This document shows positions 1 to 7,319 of a DNA stretch of 29,178 nt, piece after piece (the stretch's first letter is position 1; each line of letters begins with the position of its first letter). A program made the translations under genes and the position numbers. The notes under the pieces are model-generated. The model made no database searches and was not told the DNA's origin. It worked only from the letters and a program-made list of their open reading frames with translations. Source of the DNA: an uncultured Bacteroidota bacterium. Its GTDB lineage: Bacteria > Bacteroidota > Bacteroidia > NS11-12g > UBA955. The stretch spans positions 1 through 29,178 of the forward strand of contig CAIRMY010000075.1 in NCBI GenBank assembly GCA_903879775.1, given 5' to 3'.

Positions 1-1341
1 AAACCCAAACGACTTTTCTATATTGTTTAAGAACACCTTCGAAGGTTTCTCATAAATACCCATCGTTCTATCGCCTTGAACGTTTGAATGTCCTCGAACA
101 GGACAAGTGCCAGCGCCTTTTTTTCCTATACTACCTTTGGCAATCAATAGATTTACAACTTCTTTAATGGTATCAACAGCATTTTTATGTTGCGTTAATC
201 CCATCGCCCAACAAGCAATAATTTTCTTCTTGTATTTTATAGCTTCAAAAGTTTCTTGAATTTGAGCCAATGAAATTCCAGAATTTTCTACAAGCCAATT
301 GAAATCTTGTTTTAAAATATTGGTTTTCCAATCTTCAAAACCATGGGTATTGTGCTTAATAAATTCTGAATCTAAAACAGTTCCAGGATTTTTAATTTCT
401 TCTTGAAGCATTAAATATTCCAGGGCTTGCATCAAAGGCAAATCGCCATTGATTTTAACTTGCAAGAATATGTCGGTCAACTTTGCTTTAATACCCAATG
501 CACCTTTAATCGATTGAGGATCTTTAAATGCCACCAAACCAGTTTCAGGCAATGGGTTAATAGAAATAATTGTAGAACCAGCTTCCTTTGCTTTTTGAAG
601 CGCAGATAGCATTCTTGGATGATTGGTGCCTGGATTTTGACCAATAATCATGATCACATCGGCATCATAAAAATCCTCCAATTTTACTGAGCCTTTACCA
701 ATTCCAACAGAGTCATTGAGTGCAACACCACTTGATTCATGGCACATATTGCTGCAATCGGGTAAGTTATTTGTTCCAAACTCACGAACAAAAAGCTGAT
801 ATAAAAACGCTGCTTCATTGCTTGTTCTGCCAGAAGTGTAAAATACTGCTTCGTGTGGTGAATTTAATTTGTTTAAATGATTTGCAATTTTCGCAAAAGC
901 ATTATCCCAAGAAATTGGTTGATAATGGGTTCCACCTTCTGCCAAATACATTGGTTCAGCAATTCTACCTTTCTTACCTATCTCATAATCATTAAGCTGC
1001 GATAAGTCTGAAACACTATTTTTTGCAAAAAAATCTGCAGTTAAACGTTTTGTGGTGGCTTCTTCAGCAACAGCTTTTGCTCCATTCTCACAATATTCTC
1101 CCAAAGGTGATCTTTCATCATCGGGGTCAGGCCAAGCGCAGCTCGGGCAATCAAAACCTCCTTTTTGATTTAACTTAAAAAGTGCTTTAACACCTCTCAG
1201 AGGATCCATTTCTCTAAAAACATGACGAACAGCAACTCCAACGCCAGTAATGCCGGCCGCTGAATCGCTTGGTTTTGTTAATCTTAAGTTTAAGAGGGTT
1301 TCAGGATTTTCTGAATTTGGGATGTTTTTATTGTTTGACAT
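1..1341 (-). CDS. YdeP/FdhF-type molybdopterin oxidoreductase (3' end beyond window)
   Basis: Alpha subunit of a molybdenum bis-MGD oxidoreductase of the DMSO-reductase superfamily, closest by motif to the E. coli YdeP group rather than to true NAD-linked formate dehydrogenase. The start is ATG at 1341; 447 codons are visible and the frame is open at position 1, so the C-terminal part is missing. Near the N-terminus GFDCPSCAWPD supplies Cys65 and Cys68, followed by Cys84 in EYCENGAKA, the short cysteine cluster typical of this group. Further on, NLPDCSNMCHESSG and IGQNPGTNHPR are family signatures of the molybdopterin-binding core. It lies 70 bp downstream of fdhD and probably belongs to the same operon. 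No diaphorase or iron-sulfur partner subunit is seen. The substrate cannot be told from sequence; formate is possible but not shown. Confidence 0.9.
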   Translation of the reverse strand, partial: MSNNKNIPNSENPETLLNLRLTKPSDSAAGITGVGVAVRHVFREMDPLRGVKALFKLNQKGGFDCPSCAWPDPDDERSPLGEYCENGAKAVAEEATTKRLTADFFAKNSVSDLSQLNDYEIGKKGRIAEPMYLAEGGTHYQPISWDNAFAKIANHLNKLNSPHEAVFYTSGRTSNEAAFLYQLFVREFGTNNLPDCSNMCHESSGVALNDSVGIGKGSVKLEDFYDADVIMIIGQNPGTNHPRMLSALQKAKEAGSTIISINPLPETGLVAFKDPQSIKGALGIKAKLTDIFLQVKINGDLPLMQALEYLMLQEEIKNPGTVLDSEFIKHNTHGFEDWKTNILKQDFNWLVENSGISLAQIQETFEAIKYKKKIIACWAMGLTQHKNAVDTIKEVVNLLIAKGSIGKKGAGTCPVRGHSNVQGDRTMGIYEKPSKVFLNNIEKSFGF

Positions 1342-1411
1342 ATACAGTATAGGGTATTGCTAATTCAAAACTAAGGATTTCATTGAAGTTTTAACCAAAA
1401 TTCTATCTTTT

Positions 1412-2269
1412 TTACAATTTCAGGTCAATTCTTTCTGGAGCAGAGTATATATTAAATCGATTATCTCTCAAAAATCCAACCAACGTAATATCGAGTTCTT
1501 GGGCTAAATCTACAGCCAAACTAGAAGGAGCGCCAACAGCACAAATCATTCGAATACCGGCCATGCTTGCTTTTTGAACCAATTCAAAACTTGCACGACC
1601 ACTCAGGAACAAGATGGTATCGAAAAGTGGTATCATATTGTTCATCAAAGCTTCTCCGATTACCTTATCCAATGCGTTATGCCGGCCAACGTCTTCTCTA
1701 ATTACGAGTAAATGTCCCTCCAAATCAAATAAAGCCGAAGCATGAATACCACCTGAATAAGTGAAATTCTTTTGGGCATTTTTTAGGGTTTCGTTAAAGG
1801 TATTTAACAATTGGTAAGGGATGATCCACTTATTTTGAGGGACAATGATTGGGCAAGCAATTTTTACGGCATCAATTGAAGCTTTTCCGCAAACGCCGCA
1901 ACTAGAAGTGGTATAAAAATGTCGCTCAACGGCGGTAAAATCAAATTCCAATTCTGGAATTAATTTACAAACAACCCGATTCGCTGACAGTCCGTTTTTC
2001 GAAGTAATTTCCTCATTTACAAAAAATTCAGAAATGTCTGTCGTTGTATTGATAATACCTTCGGTAAAAAGAAAACCATAAACCAAATTTTGATCATGTC
2101 CTGGAGTTCGCATTGTAATTGATAAATCCTTCTCAACATATTCACCATCTACAACATAAGAAATTTTTATTTCAAGGGGTTCTTCAATGGAAAGCAAATC
2201 GTTTTCGTATGAAACTTCACCATTTTTAACTTTAATAATTTCGGCAGGAGTAAGTTCAAACTTTGTCAT
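1412..2269 (-). CDS. fdhD: Formate dehydrogenase accessory sulfurtransferase FdhD
   Basis: FdhD passes sulfur from a cysteine desulfurase to the bis-MGD cofactor of formate dehydrogenase-type enzymes, and they are inactive without it. The protein has 285 residues, a normal length. The functional cysteine pair is present in SSCGVCGKASID (Cys124 and Cys127), and the family blocks RTPGHDQNLVYGFLFTEG, REDVGRHNALDKVIGE and SGRASFELVQKA are intact. The ATG overlaps the stop codon of the upstream mobA-like gene by 4 nt (ATGA), which suggests translational coupling. The oxidoreductase at 1-1341, 70 bp downstream, is the obvious client. The cell compartment is the cytoplasm. Confidence 0.96.
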   Translation of the reverse strand: MTKFELTPAEIIKVKNGEVSYENDLLSIEEPLEIKISYVVDGEYVEKDLSITMRTPGHDQNLVYGFLFTEGIINTTTDISEFFVNEEITSKNGLSANRVVCKLIPELEFDFTAVERHFYTTSSCGVCGKASIDAVKIACPIIVPQNKWIIPYQLLNTFNETLKNAQKNFTYSGGIHASALFDLEGHLLVIREDVGRHNALDKVIGEALMNNMIPLFDTILFLSGRASFELVQKASMAGIRMICAVGAPSSLAVDLAQELDITLVGFLRDNRFNIYSAPERIDLKL

Positions 2270-2826
2270 AAAGGTTCATCAACACTTAATAATTCTTTAT
2301 TTGTGTTACAATCCAAAATTACGGCATTGATAGATTTTAAAAAACCGCTTAAAGAGGTTTGTCCACTATTATAGAATTCCAAAAGTTTCTTTAGATCATT
2401 TAAGTGGTAAATGGCAATTAATGGCTCTATGAAATGAGAGTCTGAATTCCGAAAACAGACTGTTTTTTGGTGTATTAAAAAGTTATCAAAGAGTATTTTC
2501 AACGTTTCTGTTGATAGGAATGGATAATCACAAGCAAGAATAAAAAGTGATTGATCTGGAAAATGTTTTGAGGCAGAAAGAACTCCGCTTATGGGGCCAT
2601 TTTGCTGGTATTCAGGATCATCTAAAAAAACTTTAAATTGCGTATTGTACTTTTTTGGATGGCCATTTATACAAACCTCGCTGCAAAATTGACTCAATTG
2701 TTGGGCAACATATTCGTATTGGGGCAAGTGATGATAGTGAATAAAAGATTTATCTGTTTTCATTCTAGTGCTTTTGCCAGCGGCTAAAACAATGCCCTTA
2801 ATTGAAAAGTCCTTAGATAGGTTCAA
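2266..2826 (-). CDS. mobA: MobA-like molybdenum cofactor guanylyltransferase
   Basis: Nucleotidyltransferase expected to transfer GMP from GTP to molybdopterin, giving the guanine-dinucleotide cofactor used by bis-MGD enzymes. The N-terminal loop LAAGKSTRMKTDK (residues 14-26) is the NTP-binding signature, and FILACDYPFLS is the metal-binding strand. The protein is about 186 residues, typical of MobA. The start is odd: no ATG lies in frame between the upstream stop (2866-2868) and the NTP loop, so TTG at 2826 is the best candidate. It is the first gene of a mobA-fdhD-oxidoreductase operon, which favours MobA over the related MocA cytidylyltransferase. The assignment rests on motif and neighbours. 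Confidence 0.85.
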   Translation of the reverse strand: MNLSKDFSIKGIVLAAGKSTRMKTDKSFIHYHHLPQYEYVAQQLSQFCSEVCINGHPKKYNTQFKVFLDDPEYQQNGPISGVLSASKHFPDQSLFILACDYPFLSTETLKILFDNFLIHQKTVCFRNSDSHFIEPLIAIYHLNDLKKLLEFYNSGQTSLSGFLKSINAVILDCNTNKELLSVDEPL

Positions 2827-2855
2827 AATAAAAAATCTTTTGATGAATACGAAAA

Positions 2856-2863
2856 CAAACTTA
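2856..2863 (-). promoter_or_regulatory. Candidate -7 element for the mobA operon
   Basis: The minus strand reads TAAGTTTG, an exact match to the Bacteroidota -7 consensus TAnnTTTG, 30 nt before the TTG start of mobA. No TTTG is seen at the expected -33 position. One such match per few intergenic regions is expected by chance, so support is weak. Confidence 0.35.
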
Positions 2864-2893
2864 AGTTAAAAGTATGAATTTTGTGACTCGGAT

Positions 2894-3346
2894 ATGCGAT
2901 TAATCATTCAACGGGTAAGCAAGGCATCTGTGCATATTGATTCAAAAGTTGTTGGAAAAATTCAACAAGGCTTTTTGGTTTTGGTAGGCATCGAAAATGC
3001 AGACGGTACAGAAGATGTCAATTGGTTGGTTCAAAAACTAATTGGACTAAGGGTGTTTTCCGATGATGAGGGAAAAATGAATTTATCAGTAAAAGACGTA
3101 TTCGGTAATATTTTAGTGGTCAGTCAATTTACTTTATTTGCATCAACAGTAAAGGGCAATAGACCGTCGTTTATTAAATCGGCGAAGCCAGATTTTGCAA
3201 TTCCATTGTATGAATATTTCGTATCTAAATTAAAATTAGAAACGGGTCTAGACATTCAAACGGGCGTATTTGGAGCGAACATGCAAATTGAATTGGTAAA
3301 TGACGGTCCGGTCACTATATTTATTGATTCGCAAAACAAAGAATAA
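2894..3346 (+). CDS. dtd: D-aminoacyl-tRNA deacylase
   Basis: Dtd hydrolyses D-aminoacyl-tRNAs, and glycine mischarged on tRNA-Ala, as a cytoplasmic proofreading step. The protein is 150 residues, the standard length. It begins MRLIIQRVSKASV and carries the two active-site signatures: SQFTLFA (the SQxTL block that forms the catalytic pocket) and the C-terminal NDGPVTIFID, the GP-containing loop that rejects L-amino acids. The start is ATG at 2894, in good agreement with homologues. It is a single plus-strand gene between the divergent mobA operon and the convergent panC. Confidence 0.97.
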   Translation: MRLIIQRVSKASVHIDSKVVGKIQQGFLVLVGIENADGTEDVNWLVQKLIGLRVFSDDEGKMNLSVKDVFGNILVVSQFTLFASTVKGNRPSFIKSAKPDFAIPLYEYFVSKLKLETGLDIQTGVFGANMQIELVNDGPVTIFIDSQNKE

Positions 3347-3365
3347 AAACAAAAATGTTTTTATT
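3342..3365. terminator. Weak AT-rich hairpin between convergent dtd and panC
   Basis: A 9-bp inverted repeat (AATAAAAAC and GTTTTTATT around a 6-nt AAAAAT loop) covers the dtd stop codon and lies 22 bp from the panC stop. It has almost no GC pairs and no separate T-tract, so its strength as a terminator is doubtful. Confidence 0.3.
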
Positions 3366-3386
3366 GATAAAAGAGGATTGAGATAT

Positions 3387-4199
3387 TTACAAGAGTAAGT
3401 TATCTATCAATCTAATTTGACCTAAATAACCAGCATAAATAATTGCCTGATTTGATGACGGGTTCTCGGGCACGTCAAAATGAGGCAAGTTCACATAACT
3501 TAAATATTCTGTTTGAATATTTAAGTTATTCAATCTTTCAATTTCATGATTAATACCATTTTTATTAAACCTTTTCAAATTCATTAAGGTTGTATAAATT
3601 TCTTTAGCAAGGTCTAAATCTTTGGCCGATAATCTCAAATTACGACTGCTCATAGCCAAACCTGATTTTTCTCTTGAAGTTTCAACAATGTTAAACTTAA
3701 TTTTAGGAAAATATTCGTCTATAATTAATTTCACAACCATACACTGTTGTAAATCTTTCTGTCCAAAGAATACAGAATCGGGCTGTATTTGGGAAAAAAA
3801 TCGATGTAAAACTTGTATCACTCCATCGAAATGTCCTGGTCTAAAATATCCTTCAAAAACACTTTCAATTTGGTTGTTTTTAAGTTTTATATTGGATTGA
3901 TGATCTATGGGATACACATCATTAATAGAAGGTAAAAAAACGGCATCAACACCATTTTCTTCTAAAAGTTTAAGATCATTTTGAATGGTTCTAGGGTATT
4001 TAAGCAGGTCCTCGGGATTGTTAAATTGCAATGGGTTTACAAAAATACTCACAATGACCTTAAAATGCTCTTGTTTTGCTGCTCTCACTAATGACAAATG
4101 TCCATCGTGAAGAGCACCCATTGTGGGCACAAAAGCCAATGGTTCGGCGATTGTTTGTCGAAAATTGGATAGAGAATTGTTTGAAAATAGAAGTTTCAT
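3387..4199 (-). CDS. panC: Pantothenate synthetase (pantoate-beta-alanine ligase)
   Basis: PanC joins pantoate and beta-alanine with ATP, via pantoyl-adenylate, to make pantothenate for coenzyme A. Hallmarks are FVPTMGALHDGHLSL (the HxGH nucleotide motif, His31 and His34), PLQFNNPEDLLKYPRT, the FGQKDLQQ block and MSSRN, the KMSKS-like ATP loop. I take ATG at 4199 as start, giving 270 residues; a longer frame exists only from TTG at 4217. It is divergent from the GT5-like gene, with a 109-bp shared upstream region. This panC / short glycogen-synthase-like arrangement is, to my knowledge, common in Bacteroidota. panD is not in the window. Confidence 0.96.
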   Translation of the reverse strand: MKLLFSNNSLSNFRQTIAEPLAFVPTMGALHDGHLSLVRAAKQEHFKVIVSIFVNPLQFNNPEDLLKYPRTIQNDLKLLEENGVDAVFLPSINDVYPIDHQSNIKLKNNQIESVFEGYFRPGHFDGVIQVLHRFFSQIQPDSVFFGQKDLQQCMVVKLIIDEYFPKIKFNIVETSREKSGLAMSSRNLRLSAKDLDLAKEIYTTLMNLKRFNKNGINHEIERLNNLNIQTEYLSYVNLPHFDVPENPSSNQAIIYAGYLGQIRLIDNLLL

Positions 4200-4242
4200 T
4201 TTTGAAAACGCCCACAAATAAAGGAATTAACGAATGTATTAT

Positions 4243-4274
4243 TTTGAAATTTCGATTTTTTTTCGTTAATTTTG
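4243..4274 (+). promoter_or_regulatory. Promoter of the GT5-like / DUF4270 / DAHP synthase operon
   Basis: TTTG at 4243-4246, a 20-nt spacer, then TAATTTTG at 4267-4274. Both boxes and the spacing fit the Bacteroidota sigma-ABfr promoter (TTTG, about 19-21 nt, TAnnTTTG). Transcription would start about 4280, leaving a leader of about 28 nt before ATG 4309. Confidence 0.65.
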
Positions 4275-4308
4275 TAAACTGATTACTAAAAAAGAACCTC
4301 CCCAAGCC

Positions 4309-5112
4309 ATGAGCCAAGAAAAAAAACGTGTTCTATTTGTAAGTTCTGAGATGTCTCCATTCCTTGAAACGTCACCCTTAGCTACAATTGCCCGAATGCT
4401 TCCACAAGCTTTACAAGAGCAAGAAAATGAAATTCGAATTTTGGTTCCCCGCTTCGGCGTAATTAACGAGAGAAGAAATCGTTTACACGAAGTAGTTCGT
4501 TTGTCTGGCATTAATATTTCCATAGACGACAACGACAATCCGCTGATCATTAAAGTTGCATCAATTCCAAATACTAAGATGCAAGTATATTTTCTCGATA
4601 ATGAAGATTATTTTCATAGAAAAGCTGTTTTTAGCGATGAAAATGGGAAATTTTTTGATGACAATGATGAACGTACAATTTTCTTCTGTAAGGGCGTAAT
4701 GGAAACAGTTAAAAAACTTGGTTGGTCACCTGATATTATTCATTGCCAAGGCTGGATGACAAGTTTAATTCCTTTGTATTTAAAAACCATTTATAAAGAC
4801 GAGCCAGTTTTTAGAAATACAAAAGTGATTTACAGTGTATATCACGAAAATTGCAACGATAACTTAGGTGAAGATTTTGTTCGTAAAGCAAGTATGAATT
4901 CTATTGATGAAATTTGTTCAGAGTGTTTCGAAAACTCTTCTTTGAATGAATTAAATGTTGGCGCAGTTAAGCATTCCGATGGTGTTGTTACAAATTCCGA
5001 CGAAGCTCATAGATCCGTTGAAAGTCACCTAGAAGGCAAATTAGTAATGAAGCATTCCGATGTTGATGCTGAACAAAACTATGTTGCTTTCTACAAACAA
5101 TTCATGCCTTAA
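4309..5112 (+). CDS. Short GT5 (glycogen/starch synthase N-domain) homologue, probably non-catalytic
   Basis: Homologous to the N-terminal Rossmann domain of glycogen synthase (GT5): RVLFVSSEMSPF at residues 7-18, ILVPRFGVINERR, VYFLDNEDYFHRKAVF, DDNDERTIFFCKGVME and PDIIHCQGWM match in order. With 267 residues it ends where the C-terminal GT-B domain, which holds most of the ADP-glucose pocket, would begin. The KxGGL nucleotide-sugar motif expected just after SSEMSPF is replaced by LETSPL (residues 19-24). I therefore infer it does not make glycogen by itself; a binding or regulatory role is possible. It is followed after 11 bp by a DUF4270 lipoprotein, with which it is probably co-transcribed. 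The family identity is sure, the function unknown. Confidence 0.85.
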   Translation: MSQEKKRVLFVSSEMSPFLETSPLATIARMLPQALQEQENEIRILVPRFGVINERRNRLHEVVRLSGINISIDDNDNPLIIKVASIPNTKMQVYFLDNEDYFHRKAVFSDENGKFFDDNDERTIFFCKGVMETVKKLGWSPDIIHCQGWMTSLIPLYLKTIYKDEPVFRNTKVIYSVYHENCNDNLGEDFVRKASMNSIDEICSECFENSSLNELNVGAVKHSDGVVTNSDEAHRSVESHLEGKLVMKHSDVDAEQNYVAFYKQFMP

Positions 5113-5123
5113 TTTCAATTCTA

Positions 5124-6437
5124 ATGAACAAATCAATCTTGGTTTTTTTCATTGGTGCATTAACCTTTGGGTCTTGTACAAAAGAAGAAGGCAATATTGT
5201 TCTTGAAGGACAAGGAAACCAAAATCAGTTAGGGTTATTCATTAATGACACAACAAGTTTTACTGCCCGAACGGTTGACGAAGATTCTTTACCAGGCAAC
5301 GGAATTAGATACGCGCTTTTAGGACATATTCATGATCCTCTTTTAGGCAAAAGCACTGCATCATTGTATGCTAATGTTGTTTTAATAGAACCAAATTCTA
5401 ATTTTCCCGTTGGCGTGGAAGCCGATTCTGCTATTTTGTTTATTCCATCTGTTGATGGTTTAAATACATATGGAGATAGAACAACTCCTCAATTATTGAA
5501 AATCGATAAATTAGAGTCTGTTATCAGTAGTTCGAATGTTTATTATCAAAACAATAAATTCGATATAGACGAAAATTACACTACATATTTTTCCGGAAGT
5601 TTAATCAATCAATACACCGATAGTTTGAAATATAGAAAAACCAAACTAAAACCATATGACGGATTAAAAATTAAATTGAGTAAAAAAATGGCAGATTTAC
5701 TCATGAGTTTGCCGAAAGAAGCGTATCAAACCAACGAGCAATTAGCAAAATATTTTAAAGGAATTTCTGTTGTTCCACAAGATATTAATTTGGCACCAAA
5801 TACAGGTGCAATGAATGTTTTTGATATAAACAATATTCTATCACTCGCTTACCGGGCAAAAATCATGTTGTATTATCAAGATACAAATACATTTGTTTTT
5901 GGTTTTGCAGGGAGTACATCTTCCGTAACAACTGGAAAAACAGGTCCTTATAACGGAGAAATCAATCAACAGCTTTCAAGCACATCAAACTTCAATAAAA
6001 CCTATGTTCAAGCGTTGGGAGGAGTTAAAACTAAAATTGAAATGCCATATATTTTGAATTTGATACAAAATGGAAACATTTCAATTAATAAAGCTGAAAT
6101 TGAATTTTTCGTAACTGATTTTGATGAATACTTCTACGCACCACCAAGGTTAAATTTGTTCCAGCCTGCAAAAGCAAATAGTGTCAGAAATTATTTCATT
6201 GCAGATGCATTGTCGGGTCTTTCATATGGTGGGTTATATAATTCAAAAACCAAATCATTTAAATTTACTGTTACACGTTATATTCAAAATATTCTAAATG
6301 AAATGTACTTCAACAAAAAGAATGTAAATAACGGATTGTATTTGGCGGTTCCAACAGATCAACCTGTTATTGGTGCCAGAGGTATTATTGATCATTCGAA
6401 AACGAAGATTAATATCATTTATTCAAAACCAAATTAA
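5124..6437 (+). CDS. DUF4270 family lipoprotein
   Basis: A 437-residue predicted lipoprotein. The N-terminus MNKSILVFFIGALTFGSC ends in a lipobox-like FGSC, so lipidation is predicted at Cys18 after signal peptidase II cleavage. The rest shows the DUF4270 pattern: an early GLFINDTTSF segment, RYALLGHIHDPLLGKSTASLYANV, a strand-rich middle and a late block around VRNYFIADALSG. Function is unknown for the family, which is found mainly in Bacteroidota. It sits 11 bp after the GT5-like gene and 21 bp before the DAHP synthase gene, so the three are likely one transcript. The location is probably the outer membrane. It might handle glycans, but that is only suggested by the neighbour. Confidence 0.85.
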   Translation: MNKSILVFFIGALTFGSCTKEEGNIVLEGQGNQNQLGLFINDTTSFTARTVDEDSLPGNGIRYALLGHIHDPLLGKSTASLYANVVLIEPNSNFPVGVEADSAILFIPSVDGLNTYGDRTTPQLLKIDKLESVISSSNVYYQNNKFDIDENYTTYFSGSLINQYTDSLKYRKTKLKPYDGLKIKLSKKMADLLMSLPKEAYQTNEQLAKYFKGISVVPQDINLAPNTGAMNVFDINNILSLAYRAKIMLYYQDTNTFVFGFAGSTSSVTTGKTGPYNGEINQQLSSTSNFNKTYVQALGGVKTKIEMPYILNLIQNGNISINKAEIEFFVTDFDEYFYAPPRLNLFQPAKANSVRNYFIADALSGLSYGGLYNSKTKSFKFTVTRYIQNILNEMYFNKKNVNNGLYLAVPTDQPVIGARGIIDHSKTKINIIYSKPN

Positions 6438-6458
6438 TTTTCATCGGTTACTTCAACA

Positions 6459-7319
6459 ATGGCAGATAGAAAACCATATCAACTCGTAAGCAGAGAATGG
6501 AAATCTGAGGACACAACATTCAATGTAAATGGAACAATCATTGGAAAAGATTTATTGATGATTGCAGGCCCCTGTGCTGTTGAAAACAAAGAACAAATTT
6601 TTACAATCTCTGAATTCCTTTCTAAAAACAAAATAAAATTTTTAAGAGGTGGAGCCTATAAGCCAAGAACAAGTCCTTATTCTTTTCAAGGATTAAAAAC
6701 AGAAGGTTTAGTGATGATGAGAGAAGCTGCAGACAAATACAATATGTCTGTTGTTTCAGAAATCATGGAAATAGATAAAATTGATGAGTTTTGTGAGTAT
6801 GTAGACATCCTACAAGTAGGCACCCGCAACATGCAAAACTATCCACTTTTAAGAGCCTTGGGAAAGGTAAACAAACCCATTTTACTAAAGAGAGGCATGA
6901 GCAGCACCATTGAAGAATGGTTATTGGCAGCTGAATACATTGTTTCTAGTGGCAATGAAAAGGTTATTTTGTGCGAAAGAGGCATTAGAACTTTTGAAAA
7001 CGCAACACGAAATACCATTGATATCTCAGCAATCCCAATGGTTAAAATGTTGAGTCATTTACCAATCATTTTAGACCCTAGTCAAGGCACTGGACACCGC
7101 GAGTTGGTTGCTCCAATGTCGGCGGCTGGTATTGCAGCAGGATCTGATGGATTAATCATTGAAGTGCACAATCAACCAGATGAAGCATTGAGTGATGGTG
7201 AACAAAGTTTATTTTTAGATCAATTTGAGAACTTATTGCCTACGCTTTCAGGACAAGCAAAGCTTAGGAATAAAAGTTTCGACTTTGAAAAAAACAGCTT
7301 CGAAAAAAGCTTCAACTAA
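6459..7319 (+). CDS. aroF: 3-deoxy-7-phosphoheptulonate (DAHP) synthase, type I-beta
   Basis: Condenses phosphoenolpyruvate and erythrose-4-phosphate, the first step of the shikimate pathway to aromatic amino acids. The 286-residue protein is of the short KDO8P-synthase-like class: AGPCAVEN (residues 36-43), RGGAYKPRTSPYSFQG (63-78), QVGTRNMQNYPLL, KPILLKRGMSST, LCERGIRTFE and DPSQGTGHRE hold the PEP, phosphate and metal ligands. KDO8P synthase itself is excluded by the RGGAYKPRTSPYSFQG motif. There is no fused ACT or chorismate-mutase domain, so feedback control by such a domain is absent. Its 3' end overlaps the stop of the convergent permease gene by 8 bp. Confidence 0.95.
   Translation: MADRKPYQLVSREWKSEDTTFNVNGTIIGKDLLMIAGPCAVENKEQIFTISEFLSKNKIKFLRGGAYKPRTSPYSFQGLKTEGLVMMREAADKYNMSVVSEIMEIDKIDEFCEYVDILQVGTRNMQNYPLLRALGKVNKPILLKRGMSSTIEEWLLAAEYIVSSGNEKVILCERGIRTFENATRNTIDISAIPMVKMLSHLPIILDPSQGTGHRELVAPMSAAGIAAGSDGLIIEVHNQPDEALSDGEQSLFLDQFENLLPTLSGQAKLRNKSFDFEKNSFEKSFN

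Noticed and set aside
720..995. Plus-strand frames inside the molybdopterin oxidoreductase region (also 427-609)
   Set aside because: The minus strand there encodes a clear oxidoreductase. These frames are its shadows.
4060..4317. Open frames over the panC start and the GT5 gene start (4060-4317 and 4266-4550, minus; 4076-4282, plus)
   Set aside because: They lie inside or antisense to well-recognised genes and show no domain signature.
4309..5112. Annotation as functional glycogen synthase (glgA)
   Set aside because: Missing the KxGGL motif and the C-terminal GT-B domain; only the N-terminal fold is kept.
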